Assembly (NCBI GenBank): GCA_030998015.1
Contig: JARWMV010000232.1
Span: forward strand, 2,480,001-2,544,000
Reading direction: 5' to 3'
Length of the DNA stretch: 64,000 bases
Source: Ceratorhiza oryzae-sativae
Lineage: Eukaryota; Basidiomycota; Agaricomycetes; Cantharellales; Ceratobasidiaceae
A program made the translations under genes and the position numbers. The notes beneath the pieces are model-generated. The model saw only the letters and a program-made list of their open reading frames with translations, did no database searches and was not told where the DNA came from. Position 1 is the stretch's first letter. The number at the start of each line of letters is the position of its first letter. Of the stretch, positions 23,086 through 34,058 are shown piece by piece.

Positions 23086-25641
23086 TCAACTAGCCTCTTC
23101 TGGAATAGCATCTCGTTGGCGCCGTGTTTTAACTTTGGTTGCACCCGTAGCTCCACCTTTTGATTTTCGAGTTGATGTTTTAGTTGTTCGTGGGGGAGAC
23201 TGAGGAGGCGGCGACGATTCAGGTACGTGGGAGAGTCGACTAGACCGGCGTGGTTTTGGCTCGTCCTCTCCATCGTCAGTGGCAGCAACTACTTGCGCGT
23301 GACACCCGCCCCCGTGTGCTCCGTCGACCAGTGGACTTTTTAGGGGATTCTTGTTCCTCAAAAGGAGCCAGGGAAGAACGGTGACCCGTGGAGAGCTTGG
23401 GAACGCCCCAGGAAGGTATGAGTCTGTGGATTTCGTTGACATGGGCGGAGCTTCCTTATTTCGACGCCTGGTGGTCGCGTAGTTTTCGGTGGGGAGGCCT
23501 CGGTTTCAGGTTCAGGTTCAGGCTCGTCCTCTTGAGTCTCATGTCCATGATCATGTTCTTGTTCAGATTCGTGTTCGTGCTCCAACTCGACTTCAGGCTC
23601 ATGCTCTGGCTCGGGTTCAACCTCAGGGGGGTTGTAGCGAGGGCGCGAAAGTGCTGGCTGGATAACAAAGTCCTCATCCAACCCATCGTCGTAGTACATC
23701 TCGGCGTCGGCGAGTTCTGGGGCTGGAATATTGCCCCAACCGCCTCGGCCGTTTTCTCCCAAAACGGACTGAGTTGTCCTGTCGCCCGGACCTCCTGAAC
23801 CCCCAAATGGACGCTTGACGGGTGTAACTCTGCGTATGGGAACCTCAGATCCGCTGGCTGTTGCGCTCGAGAGAGGGTTAGTAAATGGTTTGGGTGTAGC
23901 ATTTGGCGTTGATTGGTAGATTCAAACGGTCGCGAGGTGACTTTGTTTGCGTTTGTCGGAGCCTGGATGTTGAATGCGGGGCGGGTTATAGGTTTGGATG
24001 CAACACCAGCTGAAGGGGTTGCAAGTGGAGCCACTGGTGTAGATGCCGCGCTGCGAACAGGATACGATCCGAATGAGGCGCGTGGCCGACGTGAAGGGGC
24101 TGGGCTCCCAGTGGTTTGCGACCCCAATCTTTGGCCCAAAGACGTTGTACGCGCATAGGGACTATTGGCACTCGCCAAAGCGGCAATTGGAGTCGAGCTG
24201 CCAGATCTCGTCAAAAGGTAAGGCGAGCCTTCAAGACGAGAGGTGTGGACAAAGGCCTTGAGGACAGCGGTATTAGAGCCAGCTTGTCGGAAAGCCGCCG
24301 ACGCCGTCAATGGTGTCATCGAAGAGGATGAAGGGTGGGCAGAGTTCCGGGGCGGAGACCGCATTGGGTCAATCATCATCGAGGACGAGCCGTTGATATG
24401 CTCCCATGACATCGCCAAATCTCCGTTAGTATGGCCGTTGGCATATCCGTGTATAAGGGGCCCTTTCCCTTTCCTGGCTTCGGCCTCTTGCTCCTCAATT
24501 CCATCTCTAGCACTCGACGTTGGACCACCGGAATGACGCCCATGAGTTCCTCGAGAGTCTCCTTGCGGCGAGCGGAGGCGTCCTTGACGGCCGGACCGGT
24601 GAAGGTGCCTGCGTTGGCAAATTGACGATCGAGTTGGATAGCTTCGCTGTAGTGTCCTGAATGAATCAGGCGCACGCTAATCATATTTTGGAAGATAGCA
24701 ACGCTGGCGTCTGAGAGAATGTCGGGTGGAGAAAGCGCCATGGTCTTCACAACACAATCCTCATAAGCGGTAAATGGAAACCCCAGTAACGTTTTGAGCG
24801 GTTCAGGTCGAGGTTTAGCTGCCACAAAATTTTATAAAGACATACAATTGGACTGTCGCAATGACTCACGATGGAAACAGAACATGATAATCCTAGAAAT
24901 GTGCCTCTCCCGCTCGGGTGTATCCTCCGGTAGCGATCTCTGGTAGAGCCAGGCCTCCGTGATGTTCGAGTAGCACAAGGCATTGACGTACAAGTCCAGG
25001 TCTTCTGCATTGTCGAGAGTTGGCTTTGCAATCCGGACAAAACGTAACAAGGATTTGGAGGCAACCATTGGTTCTGAGATGCTAGACAAGGTCTTCATGA
25101 TTTTGCTAGTAAATTCATGAAGCACACGGCTGTCGCACAAATACGGCACGGCCTCCTGCATTGTTTGGTCAGCTACCGAGTTGAACGTAGCAATTAAGGC
25201 GCGTACCTCAGACCGACCCACGTCCAGCAAATAATAAGCGTCTGAAACGAACATAAACTGAGGAGGCAACAGTTTGCTTTGAGCAAACGGCTTCTCACGG
25301 CCATCCTCCCAATGACGCAGGAGATAATAGATCAGGCACGATTGCTGAAACTCATCCCAGGAGGTGTTGAGGATAGCGTTGACGAGGTGGTGGAAAGTTG
25401 GTACATCGCGTGGAGGGTAAACCGAGTGTGCATCGATTCCGGCGAGTTTCAAAAGGGCGTCAAAGAAGAGCTCCTCGTCCATATCTTCATTTCTTCGCCG
25501 TATGATGACATCTCGGCGAGCCTCAGTCCAAGGAAACCCCTGAGGAGACAGGTCGAACATCTCAAACAATTCGTGGTCCTATTAGAACCACTGTTAGTTT
25601 GTTAAAATAAATCATCTTGTACTGGTACTCACGTATTCCAT
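23086..25641 (-). CDS. ELYS-like nucleoporin protein
   Basis: Resembles the ELYS-like domain of fungal nuclear-pore proteins (vertebrate ELYS/MEL-28, fission yeast Ely5). MEY at 25641 is spliced to DHELFEMFDLSPQGFPW. The helical domain continues with DEELFFDALLKLAG, FQQSCLIYYLLRHWEDG, LLPPQFMFVSDAYYLLD, EAWLYQRSLPEDTPERER, ISVRLIHSGHYSEAIQLDRQ and EELMGVIPVVQRRVLE. The second half is disordered: Ser/Thr/Pro-rich with SPYARTTSLGQRL, then a Glu/His/Pro repeat region near 23500-23640, then a basic tail (PRRSSRLSHV, TRKSKGGATGATKVKTRRQR) that could bind DNA. Exon joins in the C-terminal third are uncertain. It lies between the two SEC24 copies. Confidence 0.75.
23500..23640 (-). repeat. Acidic Glu/His/Pro coding repeat in the ELYS-like gene
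   Basis: Degenerate hexanucleotide-type repeats encode runs such as EPEPEHEPEVELEHEHESE and EDEPEPEPETEA. Such tracts expand and contract easily. Confidence 0.75.
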
Positions 25642-27132
25642 GATGTGCCCCTACAAATAAGCTGGCACCAGTTTCGGACCCCTCACGGGCGATCACAAGG
25701 GAAGTGGTAGTCTGACGCGCTCTGACTGAACACGACCAACATCACCTCAGCAGAGCAAGCGCCTTGCTGAGTCATTGCACGTGCTTCACCATGACCACCG
25801 ATGAGGAACTCCCAGAGCGTTTTCGGTAAATATCTATTGGTATTAATAAGTTGCAAAATGCGTGCAGTCATACAATTAACTTGGGGGCTGATGCAGGAGT
25901 AATTTGGCCTAGTTCTTCTCCTTCATTCACAATGGCGTCCGACGAGTTCGATGCAGTGCATATCTCCACAGAGCACGTCATATGCTACTGATGTGGCTAC
26001 AATAAGCACCGAACAACACAAAACACCCTGTTAGCGTTATTTCGGCAAGCTTTTGCTTACCTCACCCGACAGGCGTAGCAATTGAGGGGGTCTGATAAGC
26101 ACTCATGGACTCAGAAGTAAACTAGGCTAGTCGAATAGGTAAAACGAAGTGCAAATGACAGGCAGGCGTTGCATATAGAAGATTCAACTGGACATGCTCA
26201 CATTGAATTATGCTTACACTCAACTCCAAAATTCCCTACTACTGGTTACGAGAGATCTGAAAATGGCGAAACGGGTGGTCAAATTTATGATATCATGTGT
26301 TTATATGTGGGGAGAAATGGCAGCAACAAGGTTTGCTACATTCAACGCGACATCGTAGGGAATTAGTGAAATTCATAAAAGAACAGAGGCTTGACTCACG
26401 AAGCAAGATGATACAAGGGATACACCACCCAAGAATGATCTTCATTCACGCGCCACCAGCTATCTCTATATGAATGCGTTGATCAAGTTAGGTAAGCCCG
26501 GCATATACAACCGGTGTATCCCTCTCCCAACCAAGTAACCAATTGGATTACTGTCTACCCTCTAATAGGTGCTATACACATAGGAAACCCTGGATTTAAT
26601 AACAACCTCGAACTTGAAGGCATTTCTAGAGCTTCCGGAATTGATAGAGGAATCTAACGGACAAACCGAGCCCGTTTGAAGTGAGTCTGAAATGGTACAT
26701 GTGCGCATTCAGAGAGACACCACCATGGCTACTCAAGTTGGCTGCTCAATACATTTATTTGATCGGCGGTGAGTGGTTGTGCAGTAGGCTACTCATGGAC
26801 CCGAGCCCCAGCTTGAATGTTGATTGCTCCAGAGATGCCCACTCCGTTTACAATACGATGATCCGATTAGAACGACCCATGAAAGGAGGTAATCTAGTGG
26901 GTGTAGAGAGCGTTTTGTAATATTACTCTCCGTCTCTGTACAACGATAGGCATGTAGTTTATGATACCACTCGTTATCGTGAAACCACCCCGAGACAGCT
27001 AGGATGCCAAGAACGTAGTAAAAATTGTTCGATTATCTATCCAACCTGTACACTATTCCCACACGACAAGAGATACATAAAAGATATGCAAGCCGTATAA
27101 CCATACATTGGCCTGGTGTCGTAACTCTATCG
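25642..27132. other. Gene-poor gap between the ELYS-like gene and SEC24 copy 2
   Basis: This 1.5-kb stretch is the longest without a gene. It is AT-richer than its neighbours. Short open frames (for example 26169-26366 and 26681-26920) resemble no family and lack introns or conserved motifs. At 25932 an ATG opens MASDEFDAVHISTEHVICY and then stops, which might be the 5' end of a degraded gene. I see no terminal repeats or transposase fragment. Confidence 0.5.
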
Positions 27133-30100
27133 CTAATAGCTGGTGCCATTGACCTATTCGCATGGTGAGTACGTCACTGGTTGTGGCACACAAAAGCAAG
27201 ACTTGCCTTTTCTTTGAGAGCAGTGAGATATTGTGGATAGCTTGGAGTTTGGTCTGCCCGGTCTTGTATCAGCATACTCAACGCCCACATCCGCAGCGCT
27301 GGGTCTCCGTCCTCCTTCACCACATACAGATGCGGCCAGTACGGCCCGCGCCTCAGCACCCGCGTCTTCGCGATCACCGCGTTCAGTCGCTCCGAGAAGT
27401 CGTTCTCCAACGTCGGCAGCGTTTGCTGTTCCACCGTTCACATGTCAGCCTCGACCCCACACATGCGCATGTCTATCACTGACCTTGCCTCCTCGCAGCG
27501 TCTCGTAATTGGGCAAGTCGAACACGTCCATGACGAGCTGGGGTACAGCTTCTCGTCCAACCCAGAGGAACATGTTCTGACCGTCTTCGATGAGGAAGAG
27601 ACCGTGTCGCTCGAGTCGCTCACTGGTGAGAGGGAGACGAGGGGGCATGATGATACCATGCTCGCCTACAGTTCCGCACTCGGCCGGCATGTTATGTAGC
27701 GCATAGAACCCAGGATGTATGTAAGCCATAAGTTGCTGAGATGGAAGGGTGGTTAGAAGTGCTTGCGCGTATGCACGAAGATCAGGAGGGATCTGTGCGC
27801 TCGCCCTCAATCCAACCTAGCGTACCAACGACCGTCAGCGGTAAAGCACTAGAGATAGAGGCTAAACGCACATGTTTGACTAGGCCGAGGCATAGCAGCG
27901 GCAAGAACTTCAAGTTGTCTGAGATGGCCAGCTGTGCGCTTGCGCCACTTCCAGCAGCCGTCATCGTACTCTTATAGGTACCAAAGATGTCAGCAAGCTT
28001 GTTGGTTACCGCATCACGAGCATCCTCCAGCTTGGATGAAAGCGAACGCTCAACGGCTTTGTTTGCGAGGTAGGTGACGATAGCGACCTGGTCCGCAGAT
28101 GCATATAGCTCGGAAACATTGGATGTTGTAGGTAGCGCTAGCGTCACAACGCGAATCCTACGCTCACCTGTTCAGGGAAGTATTTAGTGAATGCCTGCGA
28201 CGAAGTAAGTAGATAACATACCAAACGAAGTTGTATGCAAAACAGCTGTCTGCATCACTACGAATGGTGCCGTGAGATTCTCCTCAATCTCGACCTCAAT
28301 CATATAGGACTGATCAAGTGGCACGGCAGGGAGCGCAAGCAAGTCGGTCGAGCGCACGAAAAAGTTGCCGTGGAACTGGGACATGCGAAGGCCGCGTGAT
28401 GCGCGCACTCGCATAACAGCTTCGAGGCCAATCGGGCTGCCAAGCACCTCTCCAAATTCGTGCGCAAACTTGAGAGCATCTTCGGCCCGGCCAGCGTTGA
28501 ACGCTGGGTAAAAGAATGTTTGACCGGAGGTATAGTGCGGTAAACAACCTACAGACATTATGCATCAACTCAAGCTGGGAATGCAAACGGATTGGAACGT
28601 ACTGAGTGAAGCAACATCGGTATATGCACTGCTGAATAGGAACATATCAACCGAAACTTGCGCACGAGAACAGTCGATCGCGAATGTCTTGTAGAATGAC
28701 GCTGCTGGCTGGAGCAGGCTTGTTTCCTGTATTGGAGGGTAAGCTCGCGATATCACAGTTGACCCAGCGTTCACAAACCTTTGGCGTGCCCAGCAACTTC
28801 GGATCTTCCCGGGGTTTGAGAGCCCCGTCACCCAGGGTCGGGAGGGACGATGTCAGTACCATGATCTTGCCCCCAATAGTGTGCTACAGGAAAATTTACG
28901 TCACAGCCAAGCCCGAGGGGAAACATGTAAAACGCACGATGAGCTTGTAGGCGGCCTGCAACGCTGGTCCCATCGCACTACCGATCGCGTGGGCCTCTTG
29001 GAACATGTCATTAAGTCGCCCAAGCAAAGATTCTATGGCTGCGCGCGCTTCGGTAAGATTGATGAGGAGGTCGTTTGGTTTGGGCAAGAAGACATCCTCT
29101 ATGTCTGATACAACCAGCATTGTGACATCGGTTGAGCCAGGCTAAGAGAATAGCATAAGTGTCGAACACAATGGATATCAGACATTTGCTCACAGAAATG
29201 CTGAAGAAATGAAGGGCAACGTCAAACCCGATGATTGCAATTTTTGTACGGTCGTCCGCGTTGGTATCCGATCCAGCGACTCGAGTATGGCTCGTGCTGC
29301 AGTCGCAACCATCCCGTTTTGCACCGCCGCATGCGATACATCGATCAAGAACGCGTATACAGGTGGCTGCGGCGGTCGCACCATGTACTCGGTCGGTGCG
29401 ACAAACTCGACGACCGAGTGGTTGAGCTCGTAGCGCGACCAACGGTCTGCGGGCTGGTTGCGCTGCTGGTCCCAGTCGAAGAGCTGTGGTACATCGTTGC
29501 CCATGTTGCACATGCAGCACTTCCAGCGGTTGCCCCCGTCGATGAACTGGACGTATGGGTTGATGTATGTGCGGCATCGGCGGCAACGAGCAATGACCTG
29601 ATCAGTGATTACGGGCACCTCTTGGTCGTGATCCGATTCGCGCACAGAGCGGTGGGGTGTGAGGATTAATCCGAGGGGCAGCTTTGACTTGTTAAGGAGG
29701 GCACTGGTGGTAGGAATGGCATTGACGGTGCAGCGCATGTATGAAGGATCGGCATTGGCATGCGGTGACTGGGTTACACAAGCGCCGGGAGGGAGTCGAA
29801 TTTCCGGAGGTGGGTTGGTGAGTTCCTGCGGGTCGAGATATGTGCCAATGACGTTGACGGTGTGAAGGCCGTACTAATATTCGCTATTAGCAACAGATGC
29901 CACCCAGGCTGTGCAGGACACTCACTCCTTTTTGACCGCCCACGCCCATCTGGGCAAATTGGTCCGTCATTTGGTTCATTTGCTGGCCATATGCAGGTTG
30001 GGGTTGGCCATAGGGTGGTTGCGGAGGGACAGGGCTCGCGTAGGCACCGTCCTGGGCGTAGTACGCTGGCTGGGCGGGTGCCTGCTGAAGGCCAGGGGTG

Positions 30101-30484
30101 AAAAACGCGGGAGCAGCAGCAGCAGCAGCAGCAGGATCGGCGTATGCCTGGGGCTGGAGCGGAGCGACATCGGGTGCACCGGCGTAGGCTTGCGACTGAC
30201 CGGCGGCATACTGGCGACGCTTAGCGTGGGTTGTGGGGGGCGCATGTGCGGGCGGCTGCTGCTGCTGCAGCTCGCCAGACGGGGGCTCCCACTGGGTATG
30301 GCCGGTCGTGGTTTCTGCAGGGCGGTGAGTAGACTGAAACGGTTGCAGGCAGCGGCGACTGACGAACAAACAGCGGGCGCTGGTGCGTTCGTCCCTGTGG
30401 TGCTGGTGAGCTCTGCAACGCAACAAGCTACTCAGACGCGTACCATTGCGAGATCCATCCGGGGGGCAGCTGGGGGTCGGCCAT
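27133..30484 (-). CDS. SEC24: COPII coat protein Sec24, copy 2 (two apparent frameshifts)
   Basis: Paralogue of the gene at 19487-22932 with the same domain order and intron positions. [14 protein letters not shown] starts at 30484. Near 30386-30394 the WW exon lacks one base relative to copy 1. At 29261 codon AAC becomes out of frame (ACCAACGCG against ACCAAACGCG), so RIP runs into a wrong frame before [15 protein letters not shown]. The rest is open and conserved: [51 protein letters not shown]. The last intron at 27154-27206 is GC-AG (AAG then GCAAGT) and joins KEK to VNGTSY, stop at 27133. Either a young pseudogene or a functional copy with sequence errors. Confidence 0.82.
27247..27693 (-). 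repeat. Near-identical tract B, SEC24 copy 2 member
   Basis: Partner of 22370-22816 in reverse orientation, including the same intron. The three differences are C-to-T or G-to-A relative to copy 1, and two are at CpG. Confidence 0.88.
29253..29477 (-). repeat. Near-identical tract A, SEC24 copy 2 member
   Basis: Partner of 20519-20738 in reverse orientation. The one-base deletion at 29261 lies a few bases inside the tract edge. Confidence 0.85.
30112..30134. repeat. AGC triplet repeat coding for polyalanine
   Basis: About eight consecutive AGC units on the plus strand give a polyalanine run ([14 protein letters not shown]) on the coding minus strand of SEC24 copy 2. Copy 1 has no such run at this place. 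Confidence 0.8.
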
Positions 30485-30585
30485 TGCGTCGAGGAGAACA
30501 GCGACGTGTCTGGGCTTGCGTAATCATCCGTCACGTGTGCTGAATCAGCGCAAGCATATCGTCGGGTTTCCGCTGCTCTTCGTCG

Positions 30586-32807
30586 ATGGACCTCCCAGGC
30601 GCACTAGAAATGGGCCAGCACGAAGACATGCCCGAGCTCAGCCTCGACTTCTCCGGCTTCGATCTCTCTCAGCTCGTCTCCCACAACGACAGCGGCGCTA
30701 TCCACGCCCACCAGATGCATATGCCCCCCATGTCCGCTTCCCATTCTGCCCACACCTCGCCCATGCTCAACCCAATTCAGTCCCACCAGGAGTACTGTCC
30801 GCCCCATATTGTCACAAACCCAGAAGTCGCCCGTCTGCAGCACCATCTCGAGCAGCAGCGTCGCTTGAATGAGCTGAACCAACTTCAGAACAGAATCCTC
30901 CAACAGCAGGTCTGCCAATGCTGTGACTCTCCTGGCGCTCCGACTGACGCGCTCATCCACATAGCTTGAAATTATGGGTGCCCAGCAGCCCGCGTCCGTT
31001 CACGTCGGATTCCAAGGCTTAATGACGCCAGGTAATAATTTACACAGCTTCAAATTTATGCCCAGGGACTAACCCTACCCAGTGTCGAGTACTGAGCTAA
31101 GGCCGACAATGTATGACCCAAGCATGGTTCAAGGCCTGGGTAATGCCCTCGGGAACAACTCCGTAAGCATGTTTCCTCGGACCGTTATACCTATCTCATG
31201 TCTGTCTAGGACTTACTTCGCTCCCTGCTTTCCCCTTCTACTTTAGGCCCGAGTTCACACCCATCACCCTTCCCCCAGAATAATCATGGAACCTCCGCAG
31301 ACTTTTTCACCCCAATCCCTTCTCCGGCTCTAGGCCCGTCTCCGAGCCCGGCTCATCCCTTCCGCCAATCGTCTGTCTCGGGCATCCCCTCGCCAGCTTC
31401 AACTAGCTTTGCACCGCTCCCCTCGCCTTCATTTGAACCCTCGAGTGGGCCCACTCGCCAAAAACGGACAGCTGCCGCAGAGGTCGAGTCTGCTCGCAAA
31501 CGTGCTTCCCCCATCGTCAAGCCCACACCCCCGCCAAAGTCTAATGCCTCTAAACGCGCTACACCTCGCATTCGCCCACGTGGCGATAGCGTTGCCCAAC
31601 CTCAACCTCGTGCTTCGTCGCTTCCGAGTCCTCATCCCTCGGGGACGATCGAAGCACTCGGCGATGTACCGGTCTCGACGCCGTCCCCAGTCGATATCTC
31701 GACAACGCTCTCGATGCCGCCCCCAGCAGTGCCTGTCGCACGTACTCCGTCAAGCTCGGATCATGATGTCAACATGGAGGCAATTGGAAGCATGGAAGGG
31801 ACGCCGGTCGCCAGCGCGAACGCTAGTCCATCGCTTGCGCCCGTTACGCCCGCTTCGCTGATGAATCTTGGACATCTTGCGACTCGCCCGACAGGACTTA
31901 CTCATGGGAACGCTCAACCCCAGAAGACAGCTGAATCTGCGAAGTCATCCCGGACATCAGTCGCAGGCTCATCGAATGGTTCTAACAGGAAGGAAAAGGA
32001 TGCAGAACAAGCAAGGAGTGGGTCTAAAGGGAAGGTTCCGATCGCCAAGTCCGGCGCTCGTCCGAGTCCGGCCATATTGCCTATGATCAGCCCGGCCATA
32101 AAGCCGAATCCATCAGGAGGTACGCATGCATCAGTTTTTCGTCTTCGTGCTCGCACCTACCAACGCACCTCTCAGGATTGACGGCCGAAGACATTGCGCA
32201 CCTTTCCACCAAATCCAACTATCAAAATACCCTGGAAGGGCGTGCTGCCGCGCTTGGAATTGCATCGTCGAGCGGAGCCTCATCTTACGGCCCTGATGGA
32301 CGTAAAACGTCCCATAAAGCGGCCGAACAAAAGCGACGCGACTCGCTCAAAGCTGGATTTGACGATCTACGTTTGTTGCTTCCCCCGATCACGCTTTCAG
32401 CGTGTGCCGAACTTGATCCGGGCGCTGCCCCACCCCGTGGTCCGCCGCGCAACGTCCCAGGCGGGGAGGATAACCCGAATCGAGCTGTGAGCAAGCTGGC
32501 GCTGTTGCGCTTCTCGAATGAGTATATTGTCAAACTTGGAAGGCGGGTTGAGCGCAGGAACGAGGCGATCGAGGATCTTAGGAAGGAGGTTAAAATGCTG
32601 AGGGAAATGTTTGCAGACAAGCTTGGGTTGGATGCGGATATTCCAGCGGGTTGTGACTTGGACGCAGACCTAGATGCGGTTGAAGAGGATAAAGAAGAGT
32701 CCAAGTCTACGCGTGCAGCGTCTAGGCCGACCGAGAAGCTCAAGGCGGCACAGAAACCTGGAACCGTTGCAGAGCAAGACGAGGAAGAAGGCGAGGAGGC
32801 AGAGTAG
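30586..32807 (+). CDS. bHLH transcription factor
   Basis: Nuclear DNA-binding protein. MDLPGALEMGQHEDMPELSL starts at 30586, 101 bp from the divergent SEC24-2 start. A Gln-rich helix (EVARLQHHLEQQRRLNELNQ) is spliced to LEIMGAQQPASVHVGFQG. A long Ser/Pro-rich stretch precedes the C-terminal bHLH: basic region KTSHKAAEQKRRDSLK with His, Glu and Arg at the positions that contact a CACGTG-type E-box, helix 1 FDDLRLLLPPI, an unusually long Pro/Gly-rich loop (DPGAAPPRGPPRNVPGGED), helix 2 RAVSKLALLRFSNEYIVKLG, and a leucine-zipper-like coil (IEDLRKEVKMLREMF). The tail is acidic. The regulated genes are unknown. About 660 residues. Confidence 0.88.
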
Positions 32808-33213
32808 TGGGCTGGTAGGACATTTGTGGTAAAATATTTACTGGTGTTGCAGTCACGATATTTAAAAGGCCTCGGGCTGCTATTTGGGTTCGATTCTAGG
32901 TTTCGTTCGAGGCAATTGTGTGGTATATTGAATAGACCCTCGAGTATAGTGAAACCATATATTTGGTATATTTACATGGTATATCTCGCTAGATCCTGGA
33001 CACTTGCGTATGTAATTTAGTTACAAATGAATTTCTTTATGCATACGTGGCGTTGATGAACCACGCGGTCATGCTTATCAAACTCATCGGGTCGACCGCA
33101 TGACACACGACTTCGTTCCTGGCGACTCGGAACACTCGCCAACCCGGCAGCGCATATAAACTTTGTTCTCGTTCTCCTATCCACAACAACTTCCCTACTT
33201 CCCGAATAACGTC
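32808..33213. other. Intergenic region
   Basis: These 406 bp hold the bHLH 3' flank (AT-rich) and the promoter of the next gene with a TATA box at 33155. No coding sequence is seen. Confidence 0.4.
33155..33160 (+). promoter_or_regulatory. TATA box of the small membrane protein gene
   Basis: TATAAA (in GCATATAAAC) is 54 bp before the ATG at 33214. Confidence 0.5.
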
Positions 33214-33997
33214 ATGTCGGCCCCTGCTCCTCACCACCCGCTGTACGTTTTCTTGGGGTTCGTTGGATCACTCGGCTAAAATGATTTATTAGATCGGTTG
33301 TATTTTTGTTGCACATAGCTATTGATGGACCGTTTGCGCTACAGGTAGGCCGGATTTTTCTACAAGCTACTGCAACGTTGATAGCCAACAATCTCTTTAG
33401 GGAATGTTATCTGGCCACAGCTTGCCGTTTATTCAGCTCACCAATACAACTCTTATCTTGCTGAAGGCAAGCCGTCTACGTCATGTTCTACTATCGCACA
33501 TAAATAACCGCCCTTGGACATTGGTTAGATGTATTCTGCGCTGCTGTTAGCGTCCTGCCTGGCTTCGCTGTTATGTTTCAAACTTCCAGGTGAGCCTACC
33601 TTCGGTTGCTATCCACCACGTGGAGCTTCTGACGTGCTGGCTATACTAGAGTTCCTCCCCGGCAAACGGGCATTCGCTATCCAGCTGCTCGTTTATCACA
33701 GTGTTGCGGCTGCGATGCTGTTCCAAAGCCCACGTTTCATCCCACACTCACTCGGATCATTCGCCGAGTCGTAAGTTTTGATGCGTATGGGATCTGAGCT
33801 CCGCAATAACACGAGTGCTGCACGTAGCGTCGCGATCACGCCTGAAAAGATATGGGGATCGCTGCATGGGTTGATTAGCGTTGGACTTGGCATGTGGTGG
33901 CAGGTAGGTCCCGATTGTGCGGATTTTATACTTGAACTGATATATTTGCGCCGTGCAGTACACGCTACCTCACGTCAAAGCGTTCAAGGTGGCATAA
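33214..33997 (+). CDS. Small four-pass membrane protein, unknown function
   Basis: About 150 residues from six short exons. MSAPAPHHPL joins SVVFLLHIAIDGPFALQ, then GMLSGHSLPFIQLTNTTL, MYSALLLASCLASLLCFKLP, EFLPGKRAFAIQLLVYHS, VAITPEKIWGSLHGLISVGL and YTLPHVKAFKVA, stop at 33995. All joins use GT-AG introns of about 50-65 nt and keep frame, which supports a real gene. Four hydrophobic segments are evident. I know of no assigned function. Confidence 0.75.
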
Positions 33998-34058
33998 AAT
34001 GAAGTGGGATGCAGGGTACTATTACAATGAGCTTGGATGTTTGTATATAGCTTGTATA

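Noticed and set aside
26169..26920. Short open frames in the gap as possible genes
   Set aside because: No motif, no plausible splice partners and unusual composition for coding sequence here.
27247..27693. RIP-like mutation pattern
   Set aside because: The three differences in tract B are C-to-T or G-to-A, two at CpG, but three sites are far too few, and the rest of the pair shows mixed changes.
29011..29586. Long minus-strand frame overlapping SEC24-2
   Set aside because: Mostly a shadow frame; only its last part is real Sec24 sequence reached by the one-base frameshift.
32880..32905. GGTTCGATTC sequence resembling a tRNA B box
   Set aside because: No A box, cloverleaf or matching acceptor stem could be drawn around it.
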